A stretch of DNA of 62,000 nucleotides from Symbiodinium natans (lineage: Eukaryota; Sar; Dinophyceae; Suessiales; Symbiodiniaceae), in contig CAJNDS010002382.1 in assembly GCA_905221605.1 (NCBI GenBank), positions 139,007-201,006 on the forward strand, written 5' to 3'. Of the stretch, positions 47,344-57,839 are shown one piece after another; position 1 is the stretch's first letter; the number at the start of each line of letters is the position of its first letter. Made by a program: the position numbers and the translations under genes. The notes under the pieces are model-generated. The model saw only the letters and a program-made list of their open reading frames with translations. It was not told where the DNA came from and did no database searches.

Positions 47344-47548
47344 TTTGTTGTCAGCGCACAAGTGCCACTCTGCCAGTGACCCTCTGAAACCGTTGAGGCT
47401 CGAGTGCAGGGCTCATACAGTGGGTCACCGAAACACAAGCAGTATAGGTGCAATAGAGAAATCTTAAAGGACAGGAATTCCACTGAAGGGCTTCTATGTA
47501 CAGGTGCAGCCAAAAAAACCTGACACACTAGGTCACCGAAACACGAGC
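47344..47548. repeat. Duplicated 5' flank, copy 2
   Basis: Direct copy of 45664-45888; ends 5 bp before the ATG of gene C. Confidence 0.9.
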
Positions 47549-47552
47549 TGCC

Positions 47553-48085
47553 ATGGACCCGCGGTCTGCTCTGAAGTCAAAAGCAAAGCCGACGGAGCCA
47601 CCTGCACCTTGGCTGGATGCGCAGCGGACCTCAGAGCAGCAGCCGGCTCAGATGCTTCAGACTGCTCTGCAGACGAAAGCACAGCCGACGGAGCCACCTG
47701 CACGGCTGGATGCGCAGCGGACCTCAAAGCAGCCGGCTGAGCAGGAGCAGGGTGAGGTGGAGCTTCAGGGTGAGGTGGAGCTTCAGGGTGAGGTGGAGCA
47801 GGGTGAGGTCAAGCAGGGTGACGTGGAGCAGGGTGACGTGGAGCAGGGTGAGGTGGAGCAGGGTGAGGCGGAGCCCCGGACATGTTTTGGATTTTTCGTT
47901 TGATGGTTTTCATGTGTTGTGCAAGTCCAGTCAGGCACTTAATCCAAGTCTAAACTTAGGTGACTGCAGAGCACATCCGCTCCAAGTGGAACCAGTTCGT
48001 GGATGAGCTCCCCACTTGGTGGAGCCACCTGAAGGTCAAGGGCTCCGGATCCGTTTCAAGCTCCTTTGACCGACTGCACAGCTGA
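47553..48085 (+). CDS. Repetitive Pro/Gln/Glu protein (gene C), two exons
   Basis: Unknown function. Exon 1 47553-47867 starts 'MDPRSALKSKAKPTEPPAP' and holds two copies of a PTEPPA..LDAQRTS block, then a run of (E/Q)-GEVE(L)Q units. Exon 2 47972-48085 reads 'HIRSKWNQFVDELPTWWSHL' then 'KVKGSGSVSSSFDRLHS' and stops. The join GAG|GC...CAGAG|CAC is phase 0 and of the same GC-AGAG type as gene A. ATG 47553 (CCATGG) directly follows the duplicated flank shared with gene A. Acidic and low complexity in the first exon, possibly globular in the second. Further exons cannot be excluded. Confidence 0.65.
47735..47878 (+). repeat. Coding tandem repeat (GGTGAGGTGGAGCAG-like)
   Basis: 15- and 18-nt units encoding GEVEQ/GEVELQ/GDVEQ repeats at the end of exon 1 of gene C. 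Confidence 0.85.
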
Positions 48086-48439
48086 CAATTGCAACACCCT
48101 GGCAAAAGAAGATTCGCTGTTCTAGAAGTCTGCAGAGAATCCAAAGACCGAAGCCCTGGTGTGTCACAAAAAGCTGAGGTCGGTTGCCTGGGCCGATGGT
48201 TCGCCTTCGAGGCCTGTTGCCAGGGTCACAGCTTCCACAACGAAGTCCCACAATAACAAAACCATCTGCTGAAGCCCAGCTGTCGACTGAGTTTACACTT
48301 CACAGTCACATCATCTGTGCAGCTGCCCTTGTGTGTGTGTGCTTGTGTTGCATCGAAGTGGTTTTGGGTTTTGTGCTTTGGGAGAGGTACAGGAGAGGTC
48401 AGGTACTACGGGAGAAGGTAAAGGGGGAGAGTGCTGCGG

Positions 48440-48690
48440 CTGTGTGCTTGCAGGAATATACATAGCGCAACCGGTTGCGCTTTGGGAGTGCTTGCAGGTT
48501 GCAAGCACCTGGAAGACACTTACGGCTGTGTGCTTGCAGGAATATACATAGCGCAACCGGTTGCGCTTTGTGAGTGCTAGCAGGTTGCAAGCACCTGGAA
48601 GACACTTACGGCTGTGTGCTCAGGAATATACATAGCGCAACCGGTTGCGCTTTGTGAGTGCTTGCAGGTTGCAGGTAAAGGGGGAGAGTG
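48440..48690. repeat. Three tandem units carrying an 18-bp perfect palindrome
   Basis: Units of about 84-86 bp contain AGCGCAACCGGTTGCGCT at 48464-48481, 48550-48567 and 48634-48651, plus the imperfect inverted repeat CTTGCAGGTTGCAAG. Spacer between genes; no frame supported. Confidence 0.9.
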
Positions 48691-49002
48691 TAGCGGGGAG
48701 GGCTCCGCCAACAAGCAAACAAATAGCCTCCAAACCCTAGACCCTAAACCTCAACCACCAGTACAGTACATGTTCTGTCGAAAGAACCTTGCAAGCAAGC
48801 AGACTCTGCCCCTTTTTTTTCCCTCGCAAGCGAGTTGGACTTCTGAATCTTTGTGTGTGCATCAGTACACAAATTTCAGCCATGAAACTCATGGTATTCA
48901 AAGCAAGTCGAGGCTTGCAGTATCGATTCCGGGGTAAGAGCTTAAGGTTTGAGGAAATCTGCCACAGTGGTTTGATTCAGGAATAAACTGCAACCCTCGC
49001 AC

Positions 49003-49548
49003 TCACACGCCCCGGGCAGCAAGCATATCATTAAAGACAGTGACATGCTCCCAAGTCCATGTCGGCTGGCAGGCGAACATGTCCTGGGCCATTGGCATAG
49101 ACAGCTCAAGGAACTTCTTCAAAGCCAACACCCAGCGGCGCAAATGGTAGAAAACCTTTCGGCTGCGACGACACTCGGATCCTGCATCGTAGACGAACAT
49201 CAGGAATCCTTCTGTAAAATCGCCCGCATTCTTGTCGTCGCTACGACCATACATCTCACGTGGAAGGAGGACCACCATGCCGAAGTACCAGAACCAGTTT
49301 CCTGGAGAGAAACGGTTTCCAGCCTCAGGGTTCTCACGGTGGAATTCCATCCACCGATGGTGCCAATGCTTGATCGGCGTTCCCAGTGTCCAGCTGGCTC
49401 GGTACCTCTCCATGAGCAACTCCAGGAAACTTTGCTCCTCAAACAGCGTTGTGTAAAGCTGAACCAGCAACTGGTGCAGCTCCTCTCTTGCTGATGGCAG
49501 CTCGTTAAGTTCCACCAGAGGCTGCTGAGCATTTCCGGCCACGGCCAT
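49003..49548 (-). CDS. Unrecognised single-exon protein, about 181 aa
   Basis: Long minus frame from ATG 49548 ('MAVAGNAQQPLVELNELPS') to a stop at 49003 ('FNDMLAARGV'). Contains 'HWHHRWMEFHRENPEAGNRF', 'NWFWYFGMVVLLPREMYG' and 'RRSRKVFYHLRRWVLALKKF', rich in Trp, Phe, His and Arg; strongly protein-like but no family recognised. The frame continues upstream to 49614, so an earlier start or upstream exon is possible. Lies between plus-strand genes C and B. Confidence 0.7.
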   Translation of the reverse strand: MAVAGNAQQPLVELNELPSAREELHQLLVQLYTTLFEEQSFLELLMERYRASWTLGTPIKHWHHRWMEFHRENPEAGNRFSPGNWFWYFGMVVLLPREMYGRSDDKNAGDFTEGFLMFVYDAGSECRRSRKVFYHLRRWVLALKKFLELSMPMAQDMFACQPTWTWEHVTVFNDMLAARGV

Positions 49549-49549
49549 T

Positions 49550-50757
49550 GGCAAGTTGGGACAGTCAGACAAACAAGGACTGCAGTGGGGCCAAAATTGC
49601 TGAAGAAAACACAATGTCTAATATCCAGTGTAACAAGAATGCTCTTGTAAACTGTGTGGAACTAAAAGTCCAAAGCCCTAAGACGGCCCGCCTTCATTTC
49701 TTTCCAGAAGCAGCCCCTTTAGTGCATCCATGTCGAGTAGTAGGTGCATATTTCAGCACAAAGCACTCCTTTAACTTCAGCACTAAGCCTTAGTCACTAA
49801 GCACTCCTTCAAGCCACCCTCTACCCCCTGTCTCGGACCTCCAAATGTGCCAGTGCTCCACTGTTTCCAGGCATACCAGCGCACCATCATCATGTCCAGG
49901 GCCTAGCAGGCTTTGCAAGTCCAGGGTTTAGGGTTTAGGAGTTAGGTTTAACTCTTATTCAACTCTCCTAATCAACCTTCCTAGAGCCTTAACACTTTGA
50001 ACCTTCCTAAAGGTTTAGGGCTTGGGCTCGGGCATCGGTTTGGGTATCCAAGCCTGGGCATCGATTTGTTTCGGGTTTCGTGGGTATCGGGTTTTGTGGG
50101 TTTGGGGTTTGGGTATCGGTTTGGGTATCGAAGCCTGCAGTTGTTTGTTTCGAGTTTCGTGGGTATCGGGTTTTGTGGGTTTGGGGTTTGGCCTTCTCAG
50201 GCTGCGCCGCGAGGCGCAATGCCTGGTTTCCTGGGTATCGGGTTTAGTGGGTTTGGGGTTTGGGCTTCTGAGGCTGCGCCGCGAGGCGCAAAGCCTGCAG
50301 TTTGTTTGGAGGGTTGTGGGTTTGGGGTTTAGTGTTGGGGGTACCCAAACGAGTCTCAGTCCGTACCCTACACTTCTGCGAGCAGCACACTTGGCCCCAG
50401 CTTTATGTAGTCGTGCCTAGTTCATGGTTTGCGTTCACGCTCTAGAGTTTAAGTTGTACGGTTCGGTGCAGTATGTTCAGCAGCCACAAGGAGTAGGCCG
50501 CCACAGTGCCGAAAGGCGCAGGGGCGATCGTACAAGAAATTGCAAACCCAGGGTGCAGTGTAGAAACCAGTTTGTGCATTCCATAGGATTTAAGGCTTAG
50601 GTGTAGTCAGTGTAGTCTTGCAGCAAAGCCCTGTGCCACCTCACCTCAGGCAAGACTGCAACCGTGATGAGCATACTGTTGCAGGAAGCTAATAATTACA
50701 TAGGCTGTTCTTAACATAGCCCCCCCCCCAGCCAACCACTACAGCCACTAGCTCGCA
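49550..50757. other. Spacer upstream of gene B
   Basis: Contains one copy of an 82-bp repeat (49632-49713, again at 53886-53968). 'gggtatcgggttttgtgggtttggggttt' tandem sequence lies at 50040-50340 with embedded 'aggctgcgccgcgaggcgcaa' hairpins, and a short C run at 50721-50729. No gene seen. Confidence 0.6.
50040..50340. repeat. GT-rich tandem repeats with GC hairpin motif
   Basis: Three or more copies of 'tttcgtgggtatcgggtttt' plus 'gtgggtttggggtttgg'; 'aggctgcgccgcgaggcgcaa' occurs at about 50200 and 50270. Confidence 0.8.
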
Positions 50758-53191
50758 ATGTCGGGCCCATGGAATCCAGGTTGGAGTCAACACTGGAACC
50801 AACACTGGAATCAAGATTGCAGACAAGGTTGGAGTCAAGAGTCGACAGAGCCGGCTTCATCCCACAATGAGCCTCAGCTCACCCGCAGGCAAAGGGAGAA
50901 CAAGCGAAAAAAGGAGACTCCATCCAACGAGGAAAGAAGGGACTTGCGGTGGGCCGTCAGCAAAAAGCTGACTGCCACCCAGGAGGAAACACTTTCGCTG
51001 CAAGACCAGCTGGCTGAAGTCACCCAGCAAAGGGATGCGCTGCAAACCCAGCTGGATGCAACTGCCGAGGAGAGAGACACACTGCAGAAGCAGTGCTCGG
51101 ATCTGCAGGCCCAGGGGGACAAGCTGCAAACCCAGCTGGACGCAACCACCGAGCAAAGAGACACACTGCAAAAGCAGTGCTCGGATCAGCAGGCCGGGCA
51201 GGTTTAGGGTTTAGGTTTAGGGTTTAGGGTTTTGGGTTTTGGGTTCAGGGTTTGGGGTGCAACTCCTGTCCTAAACCTGAAACCGTACATGAAACCCTGT
51301 CCCTTGTTGTTGCCTCTGCTTGACCCTAACAGGTGCAACTTGAAGACCTGGAGCATCGGTGGGCGAAGTGCGTCGAAAGCAACAGGCTGGTCGAGGAGGA
51401 GCGCGACAGGCTCCTGAAGGACAACCAGGCCAGGTACGGTTCCATACTCCAAGTAACTAATCGGAAGCATAAATTGGATGCAATCTTCAGAAAACCCGAA
51501 TCCAACTGATGTCAGGAGAAAGACCAGAAACTGAAGGAGGCAGAGGAGCTCATCTCTGAGCTTCAAATTTGTCAGGCCGGCAAGGCCAATTCAATGCAAA
51601 GTAAACCCTAAACCCTTGGCCCCACTCTTAAGGCCCGCAAGCCCCATGCAAAGTCTTCCATGCACAGTCTTCTCATTAGCCCTAAACCCTGAACCCTGAA
51701 CCCTAAACCCTGGCCAGGAAAATGAAACGAGGCAAGCAGATCTGCTCAAGGATCAAATGGGAAATTGGATCGTGGATGCGGCCAGAGCAGATGTGTACAA
51801 GGAGAGAATGGAAAAGGCTCTTTTGGAGGTGGCCAAGTACAAGGCAGGACTGTGGATGTGCACAGCCTAGGGTTCAGGGTTTAGGGTTTAGGGTCTAGAG
51901 GTGGCTTAGAGTCTGAGAGCCCTGACAGGAGAAAATCTCCGAGCTGGAGAAAGGGGCCTCGCAGAGTGAGGCGGATCTTCGAAGTGCTCAAGAGCCTGCC
52001 AGCACTGCAGAGGCGGACATGGAGTAAAGACCGGGTTTGGGGTTTAGGGTTCAGTGTTGAGGGGAGCACTCATACCAACACCAGTCATTTATTTGTTCCA
52101 GGCAGAGAAGACCGTGTCTCATGTGGCTTGGGAAGCACTTCATGTTCATTTCCCTATTATATACATCTTAAAACTTAAAACCTGGAAGACTTGAACCCTA
52201 AACCCCAGAAACCTCTTCACATCCAAGGATGAGTCAACAGCTGGAGAGGGGCAGCCGACTACTGTACGCCCGGCTGGAACTTTGCAGCAGGAGTCCAAGG
52301 CAGTGAAGAAGGGTACTCTGTTGTAACTGCCCCTGTGCCCTCTCCTGTAACTGTTTCTATTTTTTTGAAGGCGGTTAAAATTAAGCGAGTCAGAAGCTGT
52401 GTGCAAAGGCGGTCTCCTCACTGGCAAAAGTCAAAGAAGAGCCCTCACTGGAAAAAGTCAAAGAAGAGCCCATGTCGGACGACGACATGCCAATGTGGGT
52501 GGAACACGAGATTGCGGAGCAGATCAAAGCCGACCTGTTGGAGGTGATCGATAGTGGGTGGGCCTACGACCGGTTCCACACGCAGCTGTATCCGAGGCCG
52601 GTGCGAGCTGCAAATGGCACTCCTGAAACTTGGAATGACCACGAAGGCCGGTTTGTCAATGCCAAGCTGGCGCAGCGCTGGCAAAAGTGGTCGTACTGCC
52701 CGGAGCCGGAACGTGTTTTGGCATCCTTCTTGGCAAGCCGGCCTGGGCTCCTCAGACTGGATGAGGAGTTGATGGGCCCGTCGACCCACCTTCTAGGCTT
52801 TTTGCGGGTGACGCTTCCGCCACAAGGGCAGCCGCTGCCTGGAGCCAACACCGACGAGACCGGTGTGGCCTTCCACGGCACACACCCGTATTGCCTCCGC
52901 AGGATCCTGCTGGAAGGTCTGCAGCCCTCCACTGCTGAAAGATCAGGCTCACGTTATTTTTCTGGAGATGATGGTGAGTTTGAGGGCTTGTACGCCCACC
53001 ACATGAACCGAGCGTCAAAGGCCCTGAACTACGCTCCGTTCTACTCGTTCATGTTCTTGGATGTCGGACCTGAGGTCAAGTGGTGTCCCTATGCCCTGAG
53101 GACAGTGGTCGAGATCCAGTATGTCGTCGCGAACTCCAGGCCAAACAAGAAGTCAGATCAGTTGCTTAGGAGCCCAGGAGGTGAACTTTAA
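50758..53191 (+). CDS. Coiled-coil protein with C-terminal PARP-like domain (gene B)
   Basis: About 562 aa in eight exons, all phase 0: 50758-51192, 51333-51428, 51516-51575 (or 51584), 51718-51843, 51929-52012, 52102-52134, 52228-52299, 52409-53191. N-terminus has Trp/Gln/Asn-rich repeats, a basic 'RRQRENKRKKETPSNEERRD' shared with gene A, then heptad-like repeats ('QLDATAEERDTLQKQCSD'). A linker with two KVKEEP motifs precedes the C-terminal 240 aa. There 'FHGTHPYCLRRILLEGL' and 'EGLYAHHMNRASKALNYAPF' resemble the H and Y segments of the PARP/ADP-ribosyltransferase fold; activity is unproven and the third catalytic residue is not identified. Donors are GC at nearly every intron. Most introns contain TTTAGGG or CCCTAAA repeats. 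ATG 50758 is the first in frame. Confidence 0.75.
51196..51260 (+). repeat. TTTAGGG repeats filling intron 1 of gene B
   Basis: 'ggtttagggtttaggtttagggtttagggttttgggttt' begins within 10 nt of the GC donor at 51193. Confidence 0.9.
51600..51717 (+). repeat. CCCTAAA/CCCTGAA repeats in intron 3 of gene B
   Basis: Two blocks (51603-51625 and 51680-51712) reaching to within 10 nt of the acceptor, in the orientation opposite to introns 1, 4 and 5. Confidence 0.85.
51866..51897 (+). repeat. TTTAGGG repeats in intron 4 of gene B
   Basis: 'agggttcagggtttagggtttagggtct' about 25 nt after the GC donor. Confidence 0.85.
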
Positions 53192-53199
53192 ACTTTTGG

Positions 53200-53950
53200 A
53201 TATACAAAGCCCCTACTAAAAGAAAAGTTTAAACTTTTTTGGGCCAGGGTATTGGGCAACTAAGGTTGATCCTGAAACCAGGATGTTACAAGGTCGTCGC
53301 CCTGCTTGTCCAGACAAAGGCCCCGAGCCAAATGCAGCTCGGGGAATGGATTGGCCCGTACAAAGCAAAGGAGGAGGCTGCAGCGCCGCCGGAGAGGTGA
53401 AAAAGTTTCCCATTCTGGAAACCTGATGATAAGATTGCCTGAGTTAGTGTACTTTGTGGTTTGTTTTTTTGGGCATTTATGTCGTCCCTCAGGAACCAAT
53501 TCCATAATCTTGGGAACTTTTTCCGAGATCTTGGGACATGTGTAAATTTGTTCAGGTTTGGGGTTTGGACTTTGTTCGGAGTTTGGACTTCTCAGGCTGC
53601 GCCCCTCGGCTCAAAGCCTGCAATTTATTCGGAGGGTTCGGAGGCTGCACCTTTCAGTGTTTCTGTATGGGGACATACTTGAATAGGAACTGTTTGCAGT
53701 TCTAAGGAACCTTGCCTTTCAGGCTGCACCTTTCGGCGCAAGCCGTTTGTTTCTGTGTGGAGAAGACAGGTGAGTAGGAACTGGTTTGCAATTATACTAT
53801 CTTGCAAATCACCTGTCAGAATTCCTGGAACTAGAAAGCATCATCCCCCCAAACCGTTCCAAACAGAATCACTAATCTCCAGCCAAACAAGAATGCTCTT
53901 GTAAACGGTGTGGAACTAAAAGTCCAAAGCCCTAAAACGGCCCTCCTTCA
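53200..53950. other. Spacer after gene B
   Basis: Local inverted repeat around 53215-53240 ('aaagtttaaacttttt'). 'aggctgcgcccctcggctcaaagcctg'-type motifs at about 53597, 53642 and 53721. An 82-bp repeat copy at 53886-53968. No gene supported. Confidence 0.55.
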
Positions 53951-54280
53951 TTGCTTTCCAAAAGCAAGTGGCTCTGCTGGTCTTTCCAGCCTCGATACCC
54001 AGAAAGCCCTCCCAACCATCCACAAGCTTTGTCCCTAACGAACAACTGCAGGCTTTGTTGGACTGCGAGGAGGAGGTGCAATGCCGCGAGGAGGCGCAGT
54101 ACCGCCAAGGGCCGCTATGTGCAAGTAAGCTTTGGTGGAGGAAAAACGGTTAAGAAGCAAGCAAATGGCCATAAAGCTTACTTTTACCAGGGGTTGCCTA
54201 TAACACAGAAGGTCAACAATTTGACTAAAGCTTACTTGTTGACTTTGCCTGCTTTGCCTGCTTCAGGAGCACAAAACTAA
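53951..54280 (+). other. Possible coding stretch
   Basis: Plus frame ending 'KGRYVQVSFGGGKTVKK' then 'ANGHKAYFYQGLPITQK' and a stop at 54280 looks partly protein-like, but no start, splice site or family is evident. A competing frame (53968-54153, acidic) overlaps it. Confidence 0.25.
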
Positions 54281-54436
54281 TCATTCATCCTCTGCATCCT
54301 CATCATCCTCATTGTCCGCTGGCAGTTGTGCTCCCGATTCTGCTCGCACTCGTATCGGTCGAACTTCGGCTGGCATCTCTCTTGCAGGAACAGGAGGGCC
54401 GCCATCATCATCAACGAACCTGAGAGACAAAGAGTG

Positions 54437-54462
54437 TAGGGTTTAGGGTTTAGGGTTTAGGG
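54437..54462. repeat. Interstitial telomere-like repeat
   Basis: 'gtagggtttagggtttaggg', three heptamers, just downstream (minus sense) of the DUF7869-type gene. Confidence 0.9.
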
Positions 54463-54650
54463 ACAATATCAGCCTAAGGCTTCTAAGGGTGAAGTGGGCT
54501 GTGTCCGGGTCACTGGTTGTCGATCCTTTGTTCAACTAAGCAGCCTGTGGTTCAAGAACTCGTACTGGGCAGGTCTTGGATGCCGTCTGAGTGTGCCTTT
54601 GACCCAGCTGACCAAGAATTCACAAGCAGCATCCTCAGCATGAGTTGGAA

Positions 54651-57600
54651 TCAGGATCCATTGAAGTCTAGGGCCAACGTCTTATGGTAACAATGCTGGT
54701 TCACTATAGTTTGCAGCAAAGTTTCGCTGACGCAACCTTCCCTGTGAGCCTGCTGGGCCTTGGCTATGACCTTCTCTTTGTCTTTGATGTTCTTGCGCGG
54801 GTAAATTCCTTGAGGTTGTCGTGAAAGTCTAGCTTTCATCGCCGGCACTTGTGCTCCAGGGAGTAGCAGGCACACCTGAAAGTATCGACGAGAAGCCATC
54901 CTTTGTCTTACAACGAGGACGATGTCCTCAGGGTGGGAAGCTGGGGCCCCTGGCCATGCTGTCACAGGCACTTGCAGGTACCCCAGTGCTCGGAGAGTTG
55001 TGATCTCAAACCTGGGCTACAAAGTTTCTTCAAATTTTCACACCAGGATCTGCCTATACCAAGCCAACCTCTCACACAGAAAAGAAAGCTCTCACTTGCA
55101 GTAGCAGCAGCGAGTGTGGCGCTTGCGGTCCTGTTAGGTTTGCAAAAACCAAGCCAAGCTCTTCCCACCAGCTCTTCCAGTCGGCTTGTTGGTCGCCTTG
55201 CTGTTGCTTGGTAACCACTCGGAATTAAAATTGATAGTTTCCAACCCCCCCTCCCCCCTTCCCCCCACCAGCCCCTCTCCAGGCAAAACTCTGGATCCTC
55301 AAACCATGGCCGAAATACCACAAAGACTCTTACATAACCATGGCCGAAATGCCTTTCCAAGCACCTCGGAAAGATGCACCACCATCCACCTTGGAATCCT
55401 GAAGGAATCCAGTGTACAGGGACACCAGCTCATCTGGTGTGCTAAACTCGCTGTTGGAGCACTTGACAACTGCCTGCCCGCCTAGGGCATCCAGCGGCCC
55501 ATGGGTATGCCCTTTTTCAGGGTACAGCAGGGAGATCTTGTCGAGAACCCCGAGGACTTTGAGTTTGATGCACCAGGAAAGCAACAACCCATTTTTACAA
55601 TCTCGAGAACAGTTGTCCTGCAAGATGGCCACGTGGTGAGGAAGGGAAGAGTTGCAACTCCTGTAGACGATGTCCAATACCCGAGCCATCCCTTCAACGT
55701 TCGAGTTGGTGTTCTTGAAGTTGTCTGGGTCCTTTATGTCAAAGGCCAGGGCGTGGCCTTGGGCCCACAGCATCATCACCGACAGGCTCGGTCTCAGCAA
55801 AGCGTCGAAGGCATGTGTCTTAGTCAGTACCCTGGGACACTTGTGTTTAGCCTGGTCCAGGGCATCGGCCCGGAGCAGCAGAACGCTGAGGGATTCCTGG
55901 ATGTCCCTCATCCTGACTCCCATTCCTTGCACAAAACAAATACCCAAAACCATATGGCCATTTTGCAGGACACCTGCCCTAGCGCCTGTAAAAAGAATTA
56001 CTTTCCTGGGGCATCAAGCTAAAAATCCTCAGAGTTCTTGACAGGGTCTCTGTGTAAGCTGATCGGGGTCAACAGAAAAGTGAATGCTAAACTTGCCGAA
56101 GAACGCAAAGTTGTCCTCAGCTGAACGCTGAGAGCTGCCCACCGAAGGTCTGCCTCGCGATCCTGCCATTGAAGCATCAGGTGTCTGATGTACTCATCCA
56201 AGGTCCTTGCTCAGGGCTGGATACTTATCCCCACAGAGAGGTCGCAATTCTCTTCGGGTCTCGTTTGTGCCCAGGGGCTGGGCTCTCTGAGCAGCAGTGA
56301 GATGCTGCCGGAGTTGCTGTTTGAAGCTCCTTAAGTCACTCTGTTTCTGTGCCCCATGCACCTACATGGACTGGACTGCCCACAAAACTGCTGAGTCTAG
56401 GCCAAGCAGCCAGCAAGTGTCGCAAACGGGATGCTCTCCAGCATTCTTGCGGAACTTGAGCCACCCGCGGCACTCTCGGACTGCCCGGCAGAAAGTGCTG
56501 AAGGACGGTACAGGGTGACTGTTCTCTTTGGCCCATTGCTGGAGCCATAGGAACATCATAGCAGGTCGAGCCACACCCAGATACCGCCTGGGACCTGGTC
56601 CGACACCTGGACCGCCTAGCACCTTCTCAGGTGCTTCAAGGAGCGAGCAGCATTGCAGAGAGCATGATGCCACTGTGCGAGCTTCAGCATCTTCTGCAGC
56701 ATCTACGTCAGACGAAGATGACGATCCGCTTCTTGCTTCCAACTGCCGCCGCCTCCATTGGTGTTTGGGGTTTGGGGCTTAGAAAACCCTGCTTCTTCTA
56801 CACAAACTCTGAACTTGCGATCATGATTGAGAAGCAAACACATCGAAAAAGTGCTTGACCAAACAAGGATCGAGTCGACGATCTTGGTCTTGTGTGCGCC
56901 GGAAGAACTTGTCTCGAATCGGAACTTGTCTGGCATGCCTTCAGCATCGTACTGATAACGATGCCACAGAAATAGCTTGCAAACCCGCAGCATCGGACTG
57001 TTCGCCGGGTTCTTTGATCTCATGGAGTTGGCCTCGGCACGCCTGTCTGGCACCCCTTGTAACACCTTTGTTCTTCAATGCGCATGGCTGAATAAACATC
57101 AATGCAGTGAAACAATGATAAAAGTTGCACAAATTGCTTGCCCAAACACTCGGTGCACGCGACCATAGCCAACCTTGACAGTGAACTCTGAACAAAACAA
57201 CCCGCAAGGGAAAGTGAAGCAAAGAAAGCACAAAAAGAACTGCCAATTGCGAAGAAGATGCACAAAGGAAAGCCAGAGCGCTCTTGAAACAAACTCTGAG
57301 ACTGGCAGGGACGATGCCTTCCAACTGTACAGAAGGCTTTTTGGTGCAAACCCTTCTTTTGTACTGCTTCCTTCTCTGGGGAGCAGAAGGTCCAGGCTTG
57401 CTCTCCTCGGCTGAGAACACATCAGATCCCTCCGACTCCGGCTGGGAAGTTGATGTGGACTCATCATCAGCCTTAGCATCGTCCTCATAGTCTGGCTCAG
57501 AAGTACTTTGTTCAGACTTTTCTGATGGCTCGCTGGTGGCCTGAGAGCTCCCAGATTCATGAGGAGCCCGGCTTGTCGATGAACTGGCCTTCCGCCTCTT

Positions 57601-57780
57601 AGGCTTTCCAAAAATCATACAGGACGGGGCTTTTCTCTTCTTTACCTGTTTCTCTTTGGACTCCGACTCGTAGCTCAAGGATCGGCTAAAAACCCAGAGG
57701 ATGTCCCGGTCTGCTACAGCCCGATCAAGCCGATGAAGCTGGCTGGAATACACTTGCAGCTCATTCATGTAAGGGGCCAC
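54651..57780 (-). CDS. DUF7869-type DDE-like protein (transposon-associated family)
   Basis: Recognised from my memory of a family greatly expanded in Symbiodiniaceae; no search was run. Order on the minus strand: 57780-about 57380, Ser/Glu-rich disordered start with basic 'FGKPKRRKASSSTSR'; about 57050-56870 'LFLWHRYQYDAEGMPDKFRF'; about 56600-56400 'GPRRYLGVARP' and 'WLKFRKNAGEHPVCDTCWLL' (Cys pair); about 56210-56120 'YIRHLMLQWQDREADL'; about 55950-55360 core with 'ALDQAKHKCPRVLTKTHAFD', 'LQDNCSRDCKNG' and 'PEKGHTHGPLDALGGQAV'; and about 54935-54651 'DIVLVVRQRMASRRYFQVCL' to the end. DN and GHTH..LD are the conserved acidic/His segments of the RNase H-like core. Exon edges are approximate. 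Whether it still mobilises anything is unknown; no terminal inverted repeats were found. Confidence 0.7.
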
Positions 57781-57839
57781 GTTCAGGTAGCAACCTTTCC
57801 AAACTGCAGTGGGCCAGAGGTCTGGGGGGAGGAGGACAT

